Assembly (NCBI GenBank): GCA_022184915.1
Contig: JAGTJU010000001.1
Location: 1,180,057-1,244,056, forward strand
From: Myxococcales bacterium
GTDB lineage: Bacteria; Myxococcota_A; Polyangia; Fen-1088
Reading direction: 5' to 3'
DNA length: 64,000 nt
The position numbers and the translations under genes were made by a program. The notes beneath the pieces are model-generated. The model was not told the DNA's origin and did not search any database. It saw nothing but the letters and a program-made list of their open reading frames with translations. Shown in pieces: positions 1 through 8,430 of the stretch. Position 1 is the stretch's first letter. Every line of letters starts with the position of its first letter.

Positions 1-669
1 GGCCGCGGTGACGCCTGCCTCGTCGTCGTAGGCGCGTAGCAACGTGGGTACGTCCTTCGCGCGGTCGGTGCCGAGCAACAAGCCCGCGCCCGGATGCAGC
101 TCACGGGCCACCGCCCCGAGCAGTTCGATGGCCTCTTCGTCGGCGTAATTGCCCACGGAGCTGCCCACGAACAGCACCAAGCGCCTCGCACCCGCTTCAC
201 GTATGGCGGGAAGCGCAGCAAGGTGTGTGCCTGCGAAAGGGCGCACGGTCACGTCGGGCGCTTCGCGCCGCAGACGCGACACGGCGCCGTCGAGCGCGGC
301 GGACGACACGTCGATCGGCAGGTAAAGGCAATGTCCCTGGCGTCTGACCACGGCGTCGAGCAGCAGCTGCGTCTTCGTGGCGGAACCTGCCCCGAGCTCG
401 ATGACCTTGAGGGGTTGCGTGGTCCCCTCGGCCGCCAACGCCACGATCTCGTCGGCATGCTGCTCCAGGATCGCGCGCTCGGCCCGGGTCAGGTAGTACT
501 CGGGAAGCTCCGTGATGTCCTCGAAGAGCTCCGAGCCGCGGTCGTCGTAAAAAAGCCACGGTGGGAGCGCCCGTGGCCGTTTTGCCAATCCCACCTTCAC
601 GGCGTCCAGAAGTGCCGGATCGAATCGTAACGCCGTCACCACACCTTGCCCCCCCTGCACCACGCTCAT
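1..669 (-). CDS. egtD: L-histidine N-alpha-methyltransferase EgtD (partial, 3' end outside window)
   Basis: EgtD trimethylates histidine with S-adenosylmethionine to make hercynine, the first step of ergothioneine synthesis. 223 codons are visible from an ATG at 669 down to base 1; the family is about 320 residues, so roughly the last 100 are missing. Visible signatures are EYYLTRAERAIL near residue 60, the SAM-binding loop ELGAGSATKT, and VLFVGSSVGNYADEEA followed by LLLGTDRAKD. The gene lies 62 bases downstream of egtB on the same strand, so the two probably form one operon. The family assignment is secure; the C-terminal histidine-binding part cannot be checked. Confidence 0.93.
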   Translation of the reverse strand, partial: MSVVQGGQGVVTALRFDPALLDAVKVGLAKRPRALPPWLFYDDRGSELFEDITELPEYYLTRAERAILEQHADEIVALAAEGTTQPLKVIELGAGSATKTQLLLDAVVRRQGHCLYLPIDVSSAALDGAVSRLRREAPDVTVRPFAGTHLAALPAIREAGARRLVLFVGSSVGNYADEEAIELLGAVARELHPGAGLLLGTDRAKDVPTLLRAYDDEAGVTAA

Positions 670-731
670 GCCTCCACCCTACTTTCGTTTCCGGTTCTAA
701 AGTGCACGTTGCAGTTGGATGCCCCTGACGC

Positions 732-2051
732 TCAGAGGTCGCGGGCCAAACGCAACCCCGTGAGCTGAAAGCGCGTCTGCGGGTGCCAAAAGTTTCTGTA
801 CGTGGGCCGGCTGTGTCCCGGCGGCGTGAAGGCGCTGCTACCGCGAAGCACACGCTGATTGACCATGAACTTGCCGTTGTATTCGCCGATCGCACCTTCG
901 GCTGGCTTGTAACCCGGATAGGGTGCGTAATCCGAGCGTGTCCACTGCCAGGCGCGGCCAAAAAGGCCCGTCAATCCCTGATGTGTTTCGAGGGCCGGAG
1001 GCAGTGGCCGCCACCCCTCGGGGGTGTCTTCGTCGAACCCCGTCGCTTCGTCGGGCGCAAAGGCCTTGACGGCCACGCTTTCCCATTCCTGTTCGGTGGG
1101 CAGCCGGGCCCCGAGCCAGGTGGCAAGAGCGTCGGCTTCGTAGAACGACAGGTGCAAGATGGGCTCGTCCGGATGGGTGCGGCGTTCGCCTCCGAGGCCG
1201 TAGACGATGACGTCGTCGCCCTCTCGGCGCGTATACGCAGGGCTCTCGATGCCGTTGGCGCGCACCCAATCAAGTCCCTCCGCAAGCCACAACGAGGGCG
1301 TGGTATAGCCCCCGTCACGGGCAAACGCGGTCCACGCGCCCACGGTGACGAGCCGATCGGCGAGAGCAAACGGAGCGAGCCAGACTTTGTGGCGGGGTCC
1401 CTCGTTGTCGAAGGCGAAGGGGCCCGGGTTTGCCCCGATCTCCGCGAGGCCGCCGGGCTGTTCGTGCCAGAGGGTCGGGCCAAGGGGCGCCAGTCGTTCG
1501 TGCTGGGGACGCGCCGCCCAGGGCAAGTAGACGGGCGCGAGGGGGTTGCACGCAAACGCTGCGAGCACGTCCGTCACCATCAACTCTTGATGTTGCTCTT
1601 CGTGTGCCAGCCCCAGCTGCAACAACGAGGCGAGGCCGGTGTCGTCGCGGGCCTCGGGCTTTTCGAGCAACGAGAGGATCTTGTCATCGACCTGACGGCG
1701 CCACAGACCCACCTCGTTCACGGTCGGGCGTGAGAGCAGGCCCCGGTGGGGGCGGGCGTGGCGAGGTCCCATGGCTTCGTAGTACGAGTTGAAGAGCCGC
1801 CCAAAGCGTTCGTCGTAAGGGGCGAATCCTCTGGGCACCAGTACGAAGGTCTCGAAAAACCAGGTGGTGTGCGCGCGGTGCCACTTGACGGGGCTCGATT
1901 CCGGCATGGCCTGCAGCTGCTGGTCCTCGGCGGTCAAGGGGGCCGCCAGCGCCTCCGTACGATGCCGAACGGCACGGTAGCGGTCGCAAAGCTCGTCCGG
2001 GTCCAAAGCCGTGCCGCTCTTGCGCGCTTCCGAGGAGACCCACGCCGTCAC
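732..2051 (-). CDS. egtB: Ergothioneine biosynthesis protein EgtB (iron-dependent sulfoxide synthase)
   Basis: EgtB joins hercynine to gamma-glutamylcysteine or cysteine with O2 to form the sulfoxide precursor of ergothioneine. The 439-residue protein has an N-terminal DinB-like domain with candidate iron ligands H61 (in WHRAHTTWFFE) and H150/H154 (in AHEEQHQELM), then a formylglycine-enzyme-like domain ending RNFWHPQTRFQLTGLRLA. The length is normal for the family. The GTG start at 2051 is supported by GAGGAGG five bases upstream. It is the first gene of the egtB-egtD pair; the 148 bases upstream (2052-2199) should hold the promoter. Which thiol substrate it uses cannot be told by eye. Confidence 0.94.
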   Translation of the reverse strand: MTAWVSSEARKSGTALDPDELCDRYRAVRHRTEALAAPLTAEDQQLQAMPESSPVKWHRAHTTWFFETFVLVPRGFAPYDERFGRLFNSYYEAMGPRHARPHRGLLSRPTVNEVGLWRRQVDDKILSLLEKPEARDDTGLASLLQLGLAHEEQHQELMVTDVLAAFACNPLAPVYLPWAARPQHERLAPLGPTLWHEQPGGLAEIGANPGPFAFDNEGPRHKVWLAPFALADRLVTVGAWTAFARDGGYTTPSLWLAEGLDWVRANGIESPAYTRREGDDVIVYGLGGERRTHPDEPILHLSFYEADALATWLGARLPTEQEWESVAVKAFAPDEATGFDEDTPEGWRPLPPALETHQGLTGLFGRAWQWTRSDYAPYPGYKPAEGAIGEYNGKFMVNQRVLRGSSAFTPPGHSRPTYRNFWHPQTRFQLTGLRLARDL

Positions 2052-2199
2052 GTGAGCCTCCTCATGCCTTGGGTTCGATGTGTCCGCGCGAAGGTGGAAG
2101 CCATCCTGCTGGGCTAAAATCGCCAGGTCGAAGCATGCGAAGCGGCCCCGGGGCTGTCAACGCCCGGTTGGAAAGCGCACGGGGCCGCTCGGGGCGGGT

Positions 2200-3585
2200 T
2201 CACAGGCAGGACGAGAACTGCCCTGGGGTTCCCAGCGTGAGGTCGAGCGTCGTGGGGCTCCCTCCTGCCACGTGCACGGTCAGCTTCATCTGGGTGCCGC
2301 CGCTGTTCACTTGGCCCGTGAAGCTTGCCTGGCGGGGCATGCTCGCGGTCTGGAGCGTGTAAAGGCCGGTCCACGCGAAACGCCCGTCCTTTTCGATCTC
2401 GAGGGGGGACGTGACCACCGCGAGGCCGCAATCGAACTTGAAGTCACCCCCGAGCTTCGGGTCGTTCACCGTGAGCGACACGTGGGGGCCGCCCCAGAGG
2501 CCTGGCGTCAACCAGAGGGTGGATTGACACGCTCCTTCTTGCGCCAGAGCGATTCCGGCGGCAAAGCGCATGCAGTCGTTCGCGTAGGTGCGTCCATCGC
2601 AACCGCAAACGGGAAGGAACTCCTTGGTGCAGCCGTTCGTCTGCTGCCGGCACGTCCCCGCCGTGCGCTCGAGGTTGCACTGGTTCGGCGCGGGATCGCA
2701 GACGAGCCCGGGTTTGCAGAGCGTGGCGACCACGCCGCCACAAGCTTCGCCCACGTTAGCCCCCCCGGGGCCGCAAGCTCCGGGGGTGGCCAGTGAAGTT
2801 CGGGCACGGCGGCGCTCGCAATCGTTTCCGTATGTCATGCCATCGCAGCCGCACACGGGAGCATCGACGGGCAGGCATGTCGAGGGGGCGCGGCGGCACC
2901 GGCCGTTGGCCTTGGGGCCTGGGCAAGTGGCGTTGGGAAACTCGCAAAAGAGGTTGTCGGCGCACACCTGGAAGACTCCCGACACGCTCCCGCAAATTTC
3001 GTTTTCGCCCACGAACGTGGGGAGGTCTGTCGCACACGCGCCGTCCGCCAGTTTCGATACACCCACGAGCCGTCGTTCGCAGTCGTTGGCGTAGGTGAAC
3101 CCATCGCAGCCGCAGACGGGCGCAAAAACGCTGTCGCACTGTTTGGGCACGACGGTGCACTGGCCCTCGAGCCCAGGGTCGGGCTCGGGCGGGACGGGGA
3201 GGCTTCCGGGTGCACCGCCCGAGCTCAGGATGAAGGGCGACAGGGTGGCCCCGCACGTGCCCTCGGGCGCTTCACAAAAGGCATCGAAGCCGCAGGCGCT
3301 GCCGCCGGCGCCTCCGGTTTGCAAGGCGCAGCGGCTCCCGCCGGCACCTCCGGAGATCGGAAACTCACCCCCGAAGCCGCCAAAAGCCCCAAAGCCGCCG
3401 AACCCGCCAAAGCCTCCCTCTCCTCCCATGCCTCCGGTGACGGGAAAGCCCGCGTCGCTGGTAGGCCCGAAGTCCGGGCCGTCCTGGTTGGTGTCGTCGA
3501 AGGATGCGCCGTTTCCCCCGCAGCTCACCGCGTAGGCCATGAAGGCAGAGAAGCAAAGCAAACGCCGGTCCCGTCTGTGATTCAT
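2200..3585 (-). CDS. Lipoprotein with three Kazal-type inhibitor-like domains
   Basis: 461 residues from the ATG at 3585, which gives a compact signal peptide ending in a lipobox (AVSC, Cys about residue 22); an earlier in-frame ATG at 3621 would add 12 residues and spoil it. After a Gly/Phe-rich linker come three similar units, each with the Kazal core C-x5/6-PVCGCDGxTYxNDC (about residues 150-190, 225-265 and 305-345), then a beta-rich C-terminal domain of about 110 residues. Kazal domains block serine proteases by presenting a reactive loop, so a surface protease-inhibitor or adhesion role is plausible but unproven. It is transcribed towards egtB but separated from it by about 150 bases. 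Confidence 0.8.
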   Translation of the reverse strand: MNHRRDRRLLCFSAFMAYAVSCGGNGASFDDTNQDGPDFGPTSDAGFPVTGGMGGEGGFGGFGGFGAFGGFGGEFPISGGAGGSRCALQTGGAGGSACGFDAFCEAPEGTCGATLSPFILSSGGAPGSLPVPPEPDPGLEGQCTVVPKQCDSVFAPVCGCDGFTYANDCERRLVGVSKLADGACATDLPTFVGENEICGSVSGVFQVCADNLFCEFPNATCPGPKANGRCRRAPSTCLPVDAPVCGCDGMTYGNDCERRRARTSLATPGACGPGGANVGEACGGVVATLCKPGLVCDPAPNQCNLERTAGTCRQQTNGCTKEFLPVCGCDGRTYANDCMRFAAGIALAQEGACQSTLWLTPGLWGGPHVSLTVNDPKLGGDFKFDCGLAVVTSPLEIEKDGRFAWTGLYTLQTASMPRQASFTGQVNSGGTQMKLTVHVAGGSPTTLDLTLGTPGQFSSCL

Positions 3586-3770
3586 TTTCGTACAACCTCT
3601 CGGGCTCCTGCAGCAAAACACGTTCCCGTCCCGTGGCGAAGAGGAAACCGAGCGCAGCCCGGCGAATGCTGGCGTATTCGCCCTGGCACGGCGCCTCGCT
3701 GAAAGTTTTTCGAGAGGGTGCTGACCTGTGCGCCCCGCTTCGGGCGGCTTCGGGAGTTAACGAGTGGCAT

Positions 3771-3785
3771 CACAGCGAAGCTGTG
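3771..3785. promoter_or_regulatory. Inverted repeat ahead of the His-rich protein gene
   Basis: CACAGC and GCTGTG form a perfect 6-base inverted repeat around GAA, 16 bases before the preferred GTG start at 3802. Its place at the head of the receptor cassette makes it a candidate operator. I do not recognise it as a known Fur, Zur or NikR box. If translation really starts at 3718 it would be coding. Confidence 0.25.
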
Positions 3786-3801
3786 GCAACATGCGGCCGA
3801 C

Positions 3802-4380
3802 GTGACGTCGTTCGCCCGGAAGCCTCGCGCCCGAGGGGGCCGCTCGTCCTACGCGCCTTTGCAGCGCGGATGGTTGGCCGTCTTTGCCTTGGCAACTTTC
3901 GTCGCGGGCCATCTGGTGCTGCCTGCACTGCATGTCTACGACCACGGAAACGATCACGTCCACACGCCCGGCGGCGTGATCTACGTGGACGGGCGGCGCT
4001 CCGAGGAGCCGCGTTCCCTCGACGAGGTGCTGCAGGCCGTGACGGCCGCGGCTTTCGGCACGCGCTCTCCAAGCAAGGCCAGGGTGGCAAGCCCTGGGGG
4101 CGGCAGTCAGGGCCACCGGCACATCGAGCCGGGGGAGAGGCCGCACGGCTCTGGCACGGACGAGCGTCCTGCCGGCGGGCCGATCCCTCATGGCGCGGGG
4201 AGCAGCCTCCATTTTGGCCTCGCCTTCGTGGTGGGCCCCGTCCTGGTCGTGGTCTTCCTGTTCGTGCGGGCCCTCGCGGGGTCCGCCTCGTGGACGCCCA
4301 GGCCCCTCGAGGCGCTCTGTGCGGCCGCCCGGCCCCGGATCCGGGGGCCGCCCGCCGGGGCGTTCCCGAGCTCGGTTTAG
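3802..4380 (+). CDS. Histidine-rich inner-membrane protein, unknown function
   Basis: 192 residues from a GTG at 3802; the frame stays open upstream to a GTG at 3718, but the codons between use A/T in third position far more than the gene body, so the shorter form is preferred. Two hydrophobic segments (about residues 24-42 and 130-150) flank a polar loop with His clusters (HVYDHGNDHVH, QGHRHIE, IPHGAGSSLH). By topology and composition this could bind a transition metal outside the membrane. It is immediately followed by a TonB-dependent receptor and two lipoproteins on the same strand. No family is recognised; metal binding is inference. Confidence 0.55.
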   Translation: MTSFARKPRARGGRSSYAPLQRGWLAVFALATFVAGHLVLPALHVYDHGNDHVHTPGGVIYVDGRRSEEPRSLDEVLQAVTAAAFGTRSPSKARVASPGGGSQGHRHIEPGERPHGSGTDERPAGGPIPHGAGSSLHFGLAFVVGPVLVVVFLFVRALAGSASWTPRPLEALCAAARPRIRGPPAGAFPSSV

Positions 4381-4557
4381 GGTACCGAACGCCGTCCGAG
4401 GGTGCGCCCGCGCGCTGCCGGGCTCGAGCCTTGCGCACGCGCGAGGGGCGGGTGTTCGGCAGACGCGCTTCGTACGCCTCTTCCGTGGTTTCGGCGGTCG
4501 GGGAAGGTCCTCGTTTCGTCTCGGTCCACGCCGCTCGTCGCGGGGAGGGCTGGGGGT

Positions 4558-6624
4558 TTGCGCGTGTTCATGGTGTCTTTCGTCCCACAACTTTCGTTTC
4601 TGTGTCTCGCGGGCCAAGCGGTTGCGCCTGCGCCCGCGGGCACGGACGCGCCGCCACGGCGGTGGCTGCAGCCTTCCTATGACGTCACCGTGCGCGCGCC
4701 TCCGCCTCCGCGCAGCGCTTCGGAGTCCGTGCGCGATCGCGCGGCCTTGACGACGGCGCCCCACAGGACGGCCGACGACCTCATGCGGGTGGTTCCGGGG
4801 CTCTTCATCACCCAACATGGCGGCGAGGGTAAGGCGTTCCAGTTGTTCTACCGTGGCTTCGACGCCGTCCACGGACAGGACGTGGAGATCTGGGCGGGTG
4901 GTGTGCCCGTGAACGATGTCTCGAACATTCACGGACAGGGCTATGCCGATCTGCACTTCCTCCCTGCGGAGGTGGTGGAGGACGTGCGATCCCAGGGGGG
5001 GCCCTTCGATCCGCGGCAAGGCGACTTCGCCGTGGCGGGCTCGCTGCGCTTTTCCCTGGGGCTTGCAGATCCGGGGCTCACCACCAAGGTGAGCGCGGGG
5101 GCCTTCGACACGCAGAGGCTCTTTGTCGGCTACCGACCTTCGGCTCACGACGGCCGCAGCTTTGGCGCCTTCGAGGCGTTTCGCACGGGCGGGTTCGGGC
5201 CCTCGCGGTCGGCCACGCGGGCCTCGGCCATGGGCCAGCAGATCGTCGCTGTGGCCAGCAACACCGAGCTGCGTCTGTGGGTCTCTGCCTATGCGGGCCG
5301 CTTCGACACGGCGGGGGTGCTTTCACTTTCGGATCTGCGCGCACGCCGCGTGGAGCGCTTCGCGACCTACGACGACCAGCAAGGAGGGGCCTCTACCCGC
5401 ATGCAGGCGCTTGCCGAGCTGGCGTACGACGTCCCCGGCGCTCGCGGACACCTGGCGTTCTACGCGATCGACCGTGGCTTTCGCTTGCGGCAGAACTTCA
5501 CGGGTTTTCTCACGAGTGCCCAAGGCGACGCGCAGGCTCAAACCGAGGACGCCCTCACCTTCGGCGCGCACGGCGCCTACAGGAAACGACAGCCGCTGCT
5601 GTCGCCTCTCGACACCGTGGAAGCGGGCTTTTTCGTTCGCACCGATGGCATCGAGCAGCTGCAGCAACGCGTAGCTTCGCTTTCGGGGCAGGTCACGGCG
5701 ACGGACGTGGACGCGCGTGTGCAGGCCACCGACGTGGCCGGTTACCTCGATGTGGTGCTGCATCCCTTGCGCCCGTTGACCTTGCGGGCAGGGCTGCGCG
5801 CGGACGGCCTGGCGTTCTCGGCGCGCGAGCGCGGCGAAACCCCCGCGCGGCAGACCCAGGGTTTGTTCATCGGCCCCCGCGCCACGCTCGATCTCGCGCT
5901 TGGGGGGGGCGTTCATGGGCTCGTCAGCTACGGCGAAGGCTTCCGGTCACCCCAGGCGCGCAGCCTCGCTCAGGGCCAAAGTGTGCCGTTCACCGAAGTG
6001 CAAGCGGTCGAAGCGGGGCTGCGCGCCGCAGGCATCTGGGGAAGTGCTTCGGCCGCGGTCTTTGGGACCCGGCTCTCGGAAGACCTCGTGTTCGATCAAA
6101 CGACGGCGCGCAACGAACGTGTCCCGGGCACTGAACGTGTGGGGGCAACGGTGGATCTCACGTTGCGCCGGGGCGCCTGGTTGCTCTCGAATCTGGGGGC
6201 CACGTACACCCGGGCGCGTTTTCGGCAAGGCGATGGACGCTTCGAGGCCGGCAGCCTGCTTCCGTACGTGCCGCAGCTCGTGGCGCGGTGGGACCTGCGT
6301 TTCGTGCACACCTTCGCGCCGGCGCCCGGGCGTACCTTGCACGCCGAGCTCGGCTCGGGATGGTCGCTGTTGGCACGAAGACCTTTGCCCTTCGGCGAGG
6401 TGGGCCACGACGTGTTCTTGGTGGATCTTCTGGCCCGCCTGCGGTGGAACCGCATCGCGCTCGGGATCGAGCTGCGCAACCTGCTCGACCGCGCCTGGTT
6501 CGACGGTGAGTTCGTCTACGCGGCCCGCTGGAACGCCACCGGGGCCGCCACGCTCGTACCCGAGCGCTTCGTCACCGTGGGGGCGCCCCGGTCTTTGATG
6601 GCGGAGCTGTCTTTGTTTCTTTGA
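4558..6624 (+). CDS. TonB-dependent outer-membrane receptor
   Basis: About 688 residues. The start is a TTG at 4558 preceded by GGGGAGGG, which gives a signal peptide with one Arg and a hydrophobic core; an ATG at 4570 is the alternative. After the signal there is a TonB-box-like stretch (YDVTVRAP), then a plug domain (about residues 60-180, with the typical VEIWAGGVPVND and VEDVRSQGGPFDPRQGDFAVAGS), then a beta-barrel of about 500 residues with alternating aromatic strands and a terminal AELSLFL strand. Such receptors import siderophores, metals, cobalamin or sugars with TonB energy. The neighbours (His-rich protein before, two lipoproteins 15 and 18 bases apart after) suggest metal or chelate uptake, but no substrate can be read from the sequence. 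Confidence 0.85.
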   Translation: MRVFMVSFVPQLSFLCLAGQAVAPAPAGTDAPPRRWLQPSYDVTVRAPPPPRSASESVRDRAALTTAPHRTADDLMRVVPGLFITQHGGEGKAFQLFYRGFDAVHGQDVEIWAGGVPVNDVSNIHGQGYADLHFLPAEVVEDVRSQGGPFDPRQGDFAVAGSLRFSLGLADPGLTTKVSAGAFDTQRLFVGYRPSAHDGRSFGAFEAFRTGGFGPSRSATRASAMGQQIVAVASNTELRLWVSAYAGRFDTAGVLSLSDLRARRVERFATYDDQQGGASTRMQALAELAYDVPGARGHLAFYAIDRGFRLRQNFTGFLTSAQGDAQAQTEDALTFGAHGAYRKRQPLLSPLDTVEAGFFVRTDGIEQLQQRVASLSGQVTATDVDARVQATDVAGYLDVVLHPLRPLTLRAGLRADGLAFSARERGETPARQTQGLFIGPRATLDLALGGGVHGLVSYGEGFRSPQARSLAQGQSVPFTEVQAVEAGLRAAGIWGSASAAVFGTRLSEDLVFDQTTARNERVPGTERVGATVDLTLRRGAWLLSNLGATYTRARFRQGDGRFEAGSLLPYVPQLVARWDLRFVHTFAPAPGRTLHAELGSGWSLLARRPLPFGEVGHDVFLVDLLARLRWNRIALGIELRNLLDRAWFDGEFVYAARWNATGAATLVPERFVTVGAPRSLMAELSLFL

Positions 6625-6639
6625 TGCAGGAGTGACTCG

Positions 6640-7488
6640 ATGAAAACGAAAACGCAGGAACCCGTGAGGGGAACCGCCCTCGCACTCACCTTCATCGCCA
6701 GCCTGGCTGCCCTCGGCTGCGGAAGCAACGACACGTCGGGCAAGCGCTTGACGCATGCGGTGCGGTTCGAGACTGCGCCCGAGGCGCTCGTTCCCTTCGT
6801 CACGCCCCTCGGTTGGGAGGTGTCGCTCGAGCAGGCCCTCATGGCCACGGGGCCTCTTTATTTGTTCTCGGGCCCCCCGGCGTTCGCGGGCACGAGCCGG
6901 CAGCCGAGTCCAGGGCCTCGGCCTTGGCCCGCGCGCTTCTTGATCAAGCCCGCGTTTGCGCATCCTGGGCATGAGGTACGGGGCGAGGCGCGGGGCCAGC
7001 TGCTCGACCCGTTCAGTGTCGATCTTCTCGCGGGCCCGACGATGTACCCGCCGCTCGCCGCCGTCACGGGGGCGGTGGCCTCGGCCACGTTCTCCTTCTC
7101 TTCTCCCACCGCGGGCCCTGCGGCTCCGGCGCTCAGGGGCGCGACCGTGGCCGTCCGAGGAAGGGCCCGGCGGGGTGAGCGCCAGGTGGTTTTTACGGTG
7201 GCCGTGCCCCTGGCCGAGATCGAGGCCCGCGCGGCGCAAGCCCTCGTGCAAGGCTGCACCTTCGACGCCACGCAGGTCCAAGACCCGGGCACGGTGGTGG
7301 TGACGATTCGTCCGCAAGCCTGGTTCAACCTGGTCGACTTCAGCGACGTGCCCGACGGATCTCCCGAAGCGCCGTCTGCGCTCGTGCCGGAGAGCACCGC
7401 CCGTTTGGGCTTCACCCTGGGCCTCGTTCAGGTGGGGGCCTATCACTTCTCCTTCGTTCCGCCCCTTCAACCCATCACGCGTCCTTGA
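6640..7488 (+). CDS. Lipoprotein of the TonB-receptor cassette, unknown function
   Basis: 282 residues with a Sec signal ending in a lipobox-like ALGC (Cys about residue 27). No domain is recognised. It has a short AHPGHE motif (about residue 106), which could ligate a metal, and a beta-rich remainder. It starts 15 bases after the receptor stop and ends 18 bases before the next lipoprotein, so it is almost certainly co-transcribed with both. A periplasmic or surface partner of the receptor is the simplest inference. Confidence 0.6.
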   Translation: MKTKTQEPVRGTALALTFIASLAALGCGSNDTSGKRLTHAVRFETAPEALVPFVTPLGWEVSLEQALMATGPLYLFSGPPAFAGTSRQPSPGPRPWPARFLIKPAFAHPGHEVRGEARGQLLDPFSVDLLAGPTMYPPLAAVTGAVASATFSFSSPTAGPAAPALRGATVAVRGRARRGERQVVFTVAVPLAEIEARAAQALVQGCTFDATQVQDPGTVVVTIRPQAWFNLVDFSDVPDGSPEAPSALVPESTARLGFTLGLVQVGAYHFSFVPPLQPITRP

Positions 7489-7506
7489 GAGGAAAGAGGA
7501 ATCATC

Positions 7507-8379
7507 ATGAAGAGCCGACGTTTTGTCGTATGTGCCCTATGGGGCTTCGTGGCTGCCTGCGGAGGCAGCGCAGATGGCCGCGTCACCTTCACGACCTGGG
7601 GAGAGTCCTTCATCGAAGAGCAGATCCCTTCTGACCCCACGGGCGAGGCCGGCTTCGTCGATGGCTGGCAGGTGACGTTCGATAAGTTTCTGGTCGTGTT
7701 TGCCGGCATCGAGCTCGCTGACCAGGCGGGCCGCGTGGCGGGCACGATGGGGGCCTCCCTGCTGGTGGATCACGTTCAACCCGGTCGAAAAACGCTGGTG
7801 ACGTTCTCGGACGTCGAAGCCCGGGCGTGGGATCGGGTGAGCTACCGGATTGCCCCTCCCCATGCGACAACCACCGGGGTACTGACAGATGCGGCCGATC
7901 TCGCCTTCATGTCGACGAACGGCTATGCGTTGTTCGTAGAGGGACGTGCCACGAAGGCCGGCGCGGCGGGGCCGATCGAAAAGTCGTTTCGCTGGGGATT
8001 CTCGGGCGCCACGCTCTATAGCCGCTGCACGCAAGTTCCCGAGGTGGGACTACCCCTCGAAGGGGTCGTGGTGCGCGCGGGCGCAGACGAATCCGTGGAG
8101 CTCACCATCCATGGCGACCATTTCTTCTACGACCGCCTCCGTGCTGCACCCGAAGGAAGCGCCCCCACGGGACTTCGCTTCGAGGCGATGGCGGCCGCCG
8201 ATGTGAACGCCGATGGCGAGGTGACCCTCGAGGAGTTGAACGCCACGCCGCTCGACGTACGTGTTTACGACCCTTCGGGATTCCCGGTGACGCATCTTGG
8301 ACCCTTCGTGACCTCGCTCGCGCGGACTGTGGGCCACTTTCAAGGGGAGGGAGAATGTGTGGCCGGCGCAGCGCCTTGA
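7507..8379 (+). CDS. Lipoprotein with EF-hand-like loop, unknown function
   Basis: 290 residues. The N terminus is a lipoprotein signal (VAAC at about residue 18). The body has a conserved-looking first domain (WGESFIEEQIP, VDGWQVTFDKFLV), a His-bearing stretch (HGDHFFYDRL) and near residue 235 an EF-hand-like loop, DVNADGEVTLEE, with the D-x-N-x-D-G spacing of Ca-binding sites. It is the last tightly spaced gene of the receptor cassette. I do not recognise the family; binding of a cation is suggested by the loop and the His residues but not shown. Confidence 0.6.
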   Translation: MKSRRFVVCALWGFVAACGGSADGRVTFTTWGESFIEEQIPSDPTGEAGFVDGWQVTFDKFLVVFAGIELADQAGRVAGTMGASLLVDHVQPGRKTLVTFSDVEARAWDRVSYRIAPPHATTTGVLTDAADLAFMSTNGYALFVEGRATKAGAAGPIEKSFRWGFSGATLYSRCTQVPEVGLPLEGVVVRAGADESVELTIHGDHFFYDRLRAAPEGSAPTGLRFEAMAAADVNADGEVTLEELNATPLDVRVYDPSGFPVTHLGPFVTSLARTVGHFQGEGECVAGAAP

Positions 8380-8430
8380 CTGCCTGCCCGTTCCCTTGCA
8401 CGCCTTACACCATGCGGTAGTTTCCTCGGC

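Noticed and set aside
3226-3440. GCC/GGC-rich repeats as a possible mobile or repetitive element
   Set aside because: They are the Gly/Phe codons of the lipoprotein stalk, in frame and on one gene only.
3757-5148. 463-residue minus-strand frame over the His-rich protein and receptor start
   Set aside because: Arg/Pro/His-rich nonsense across two well-supported genes.
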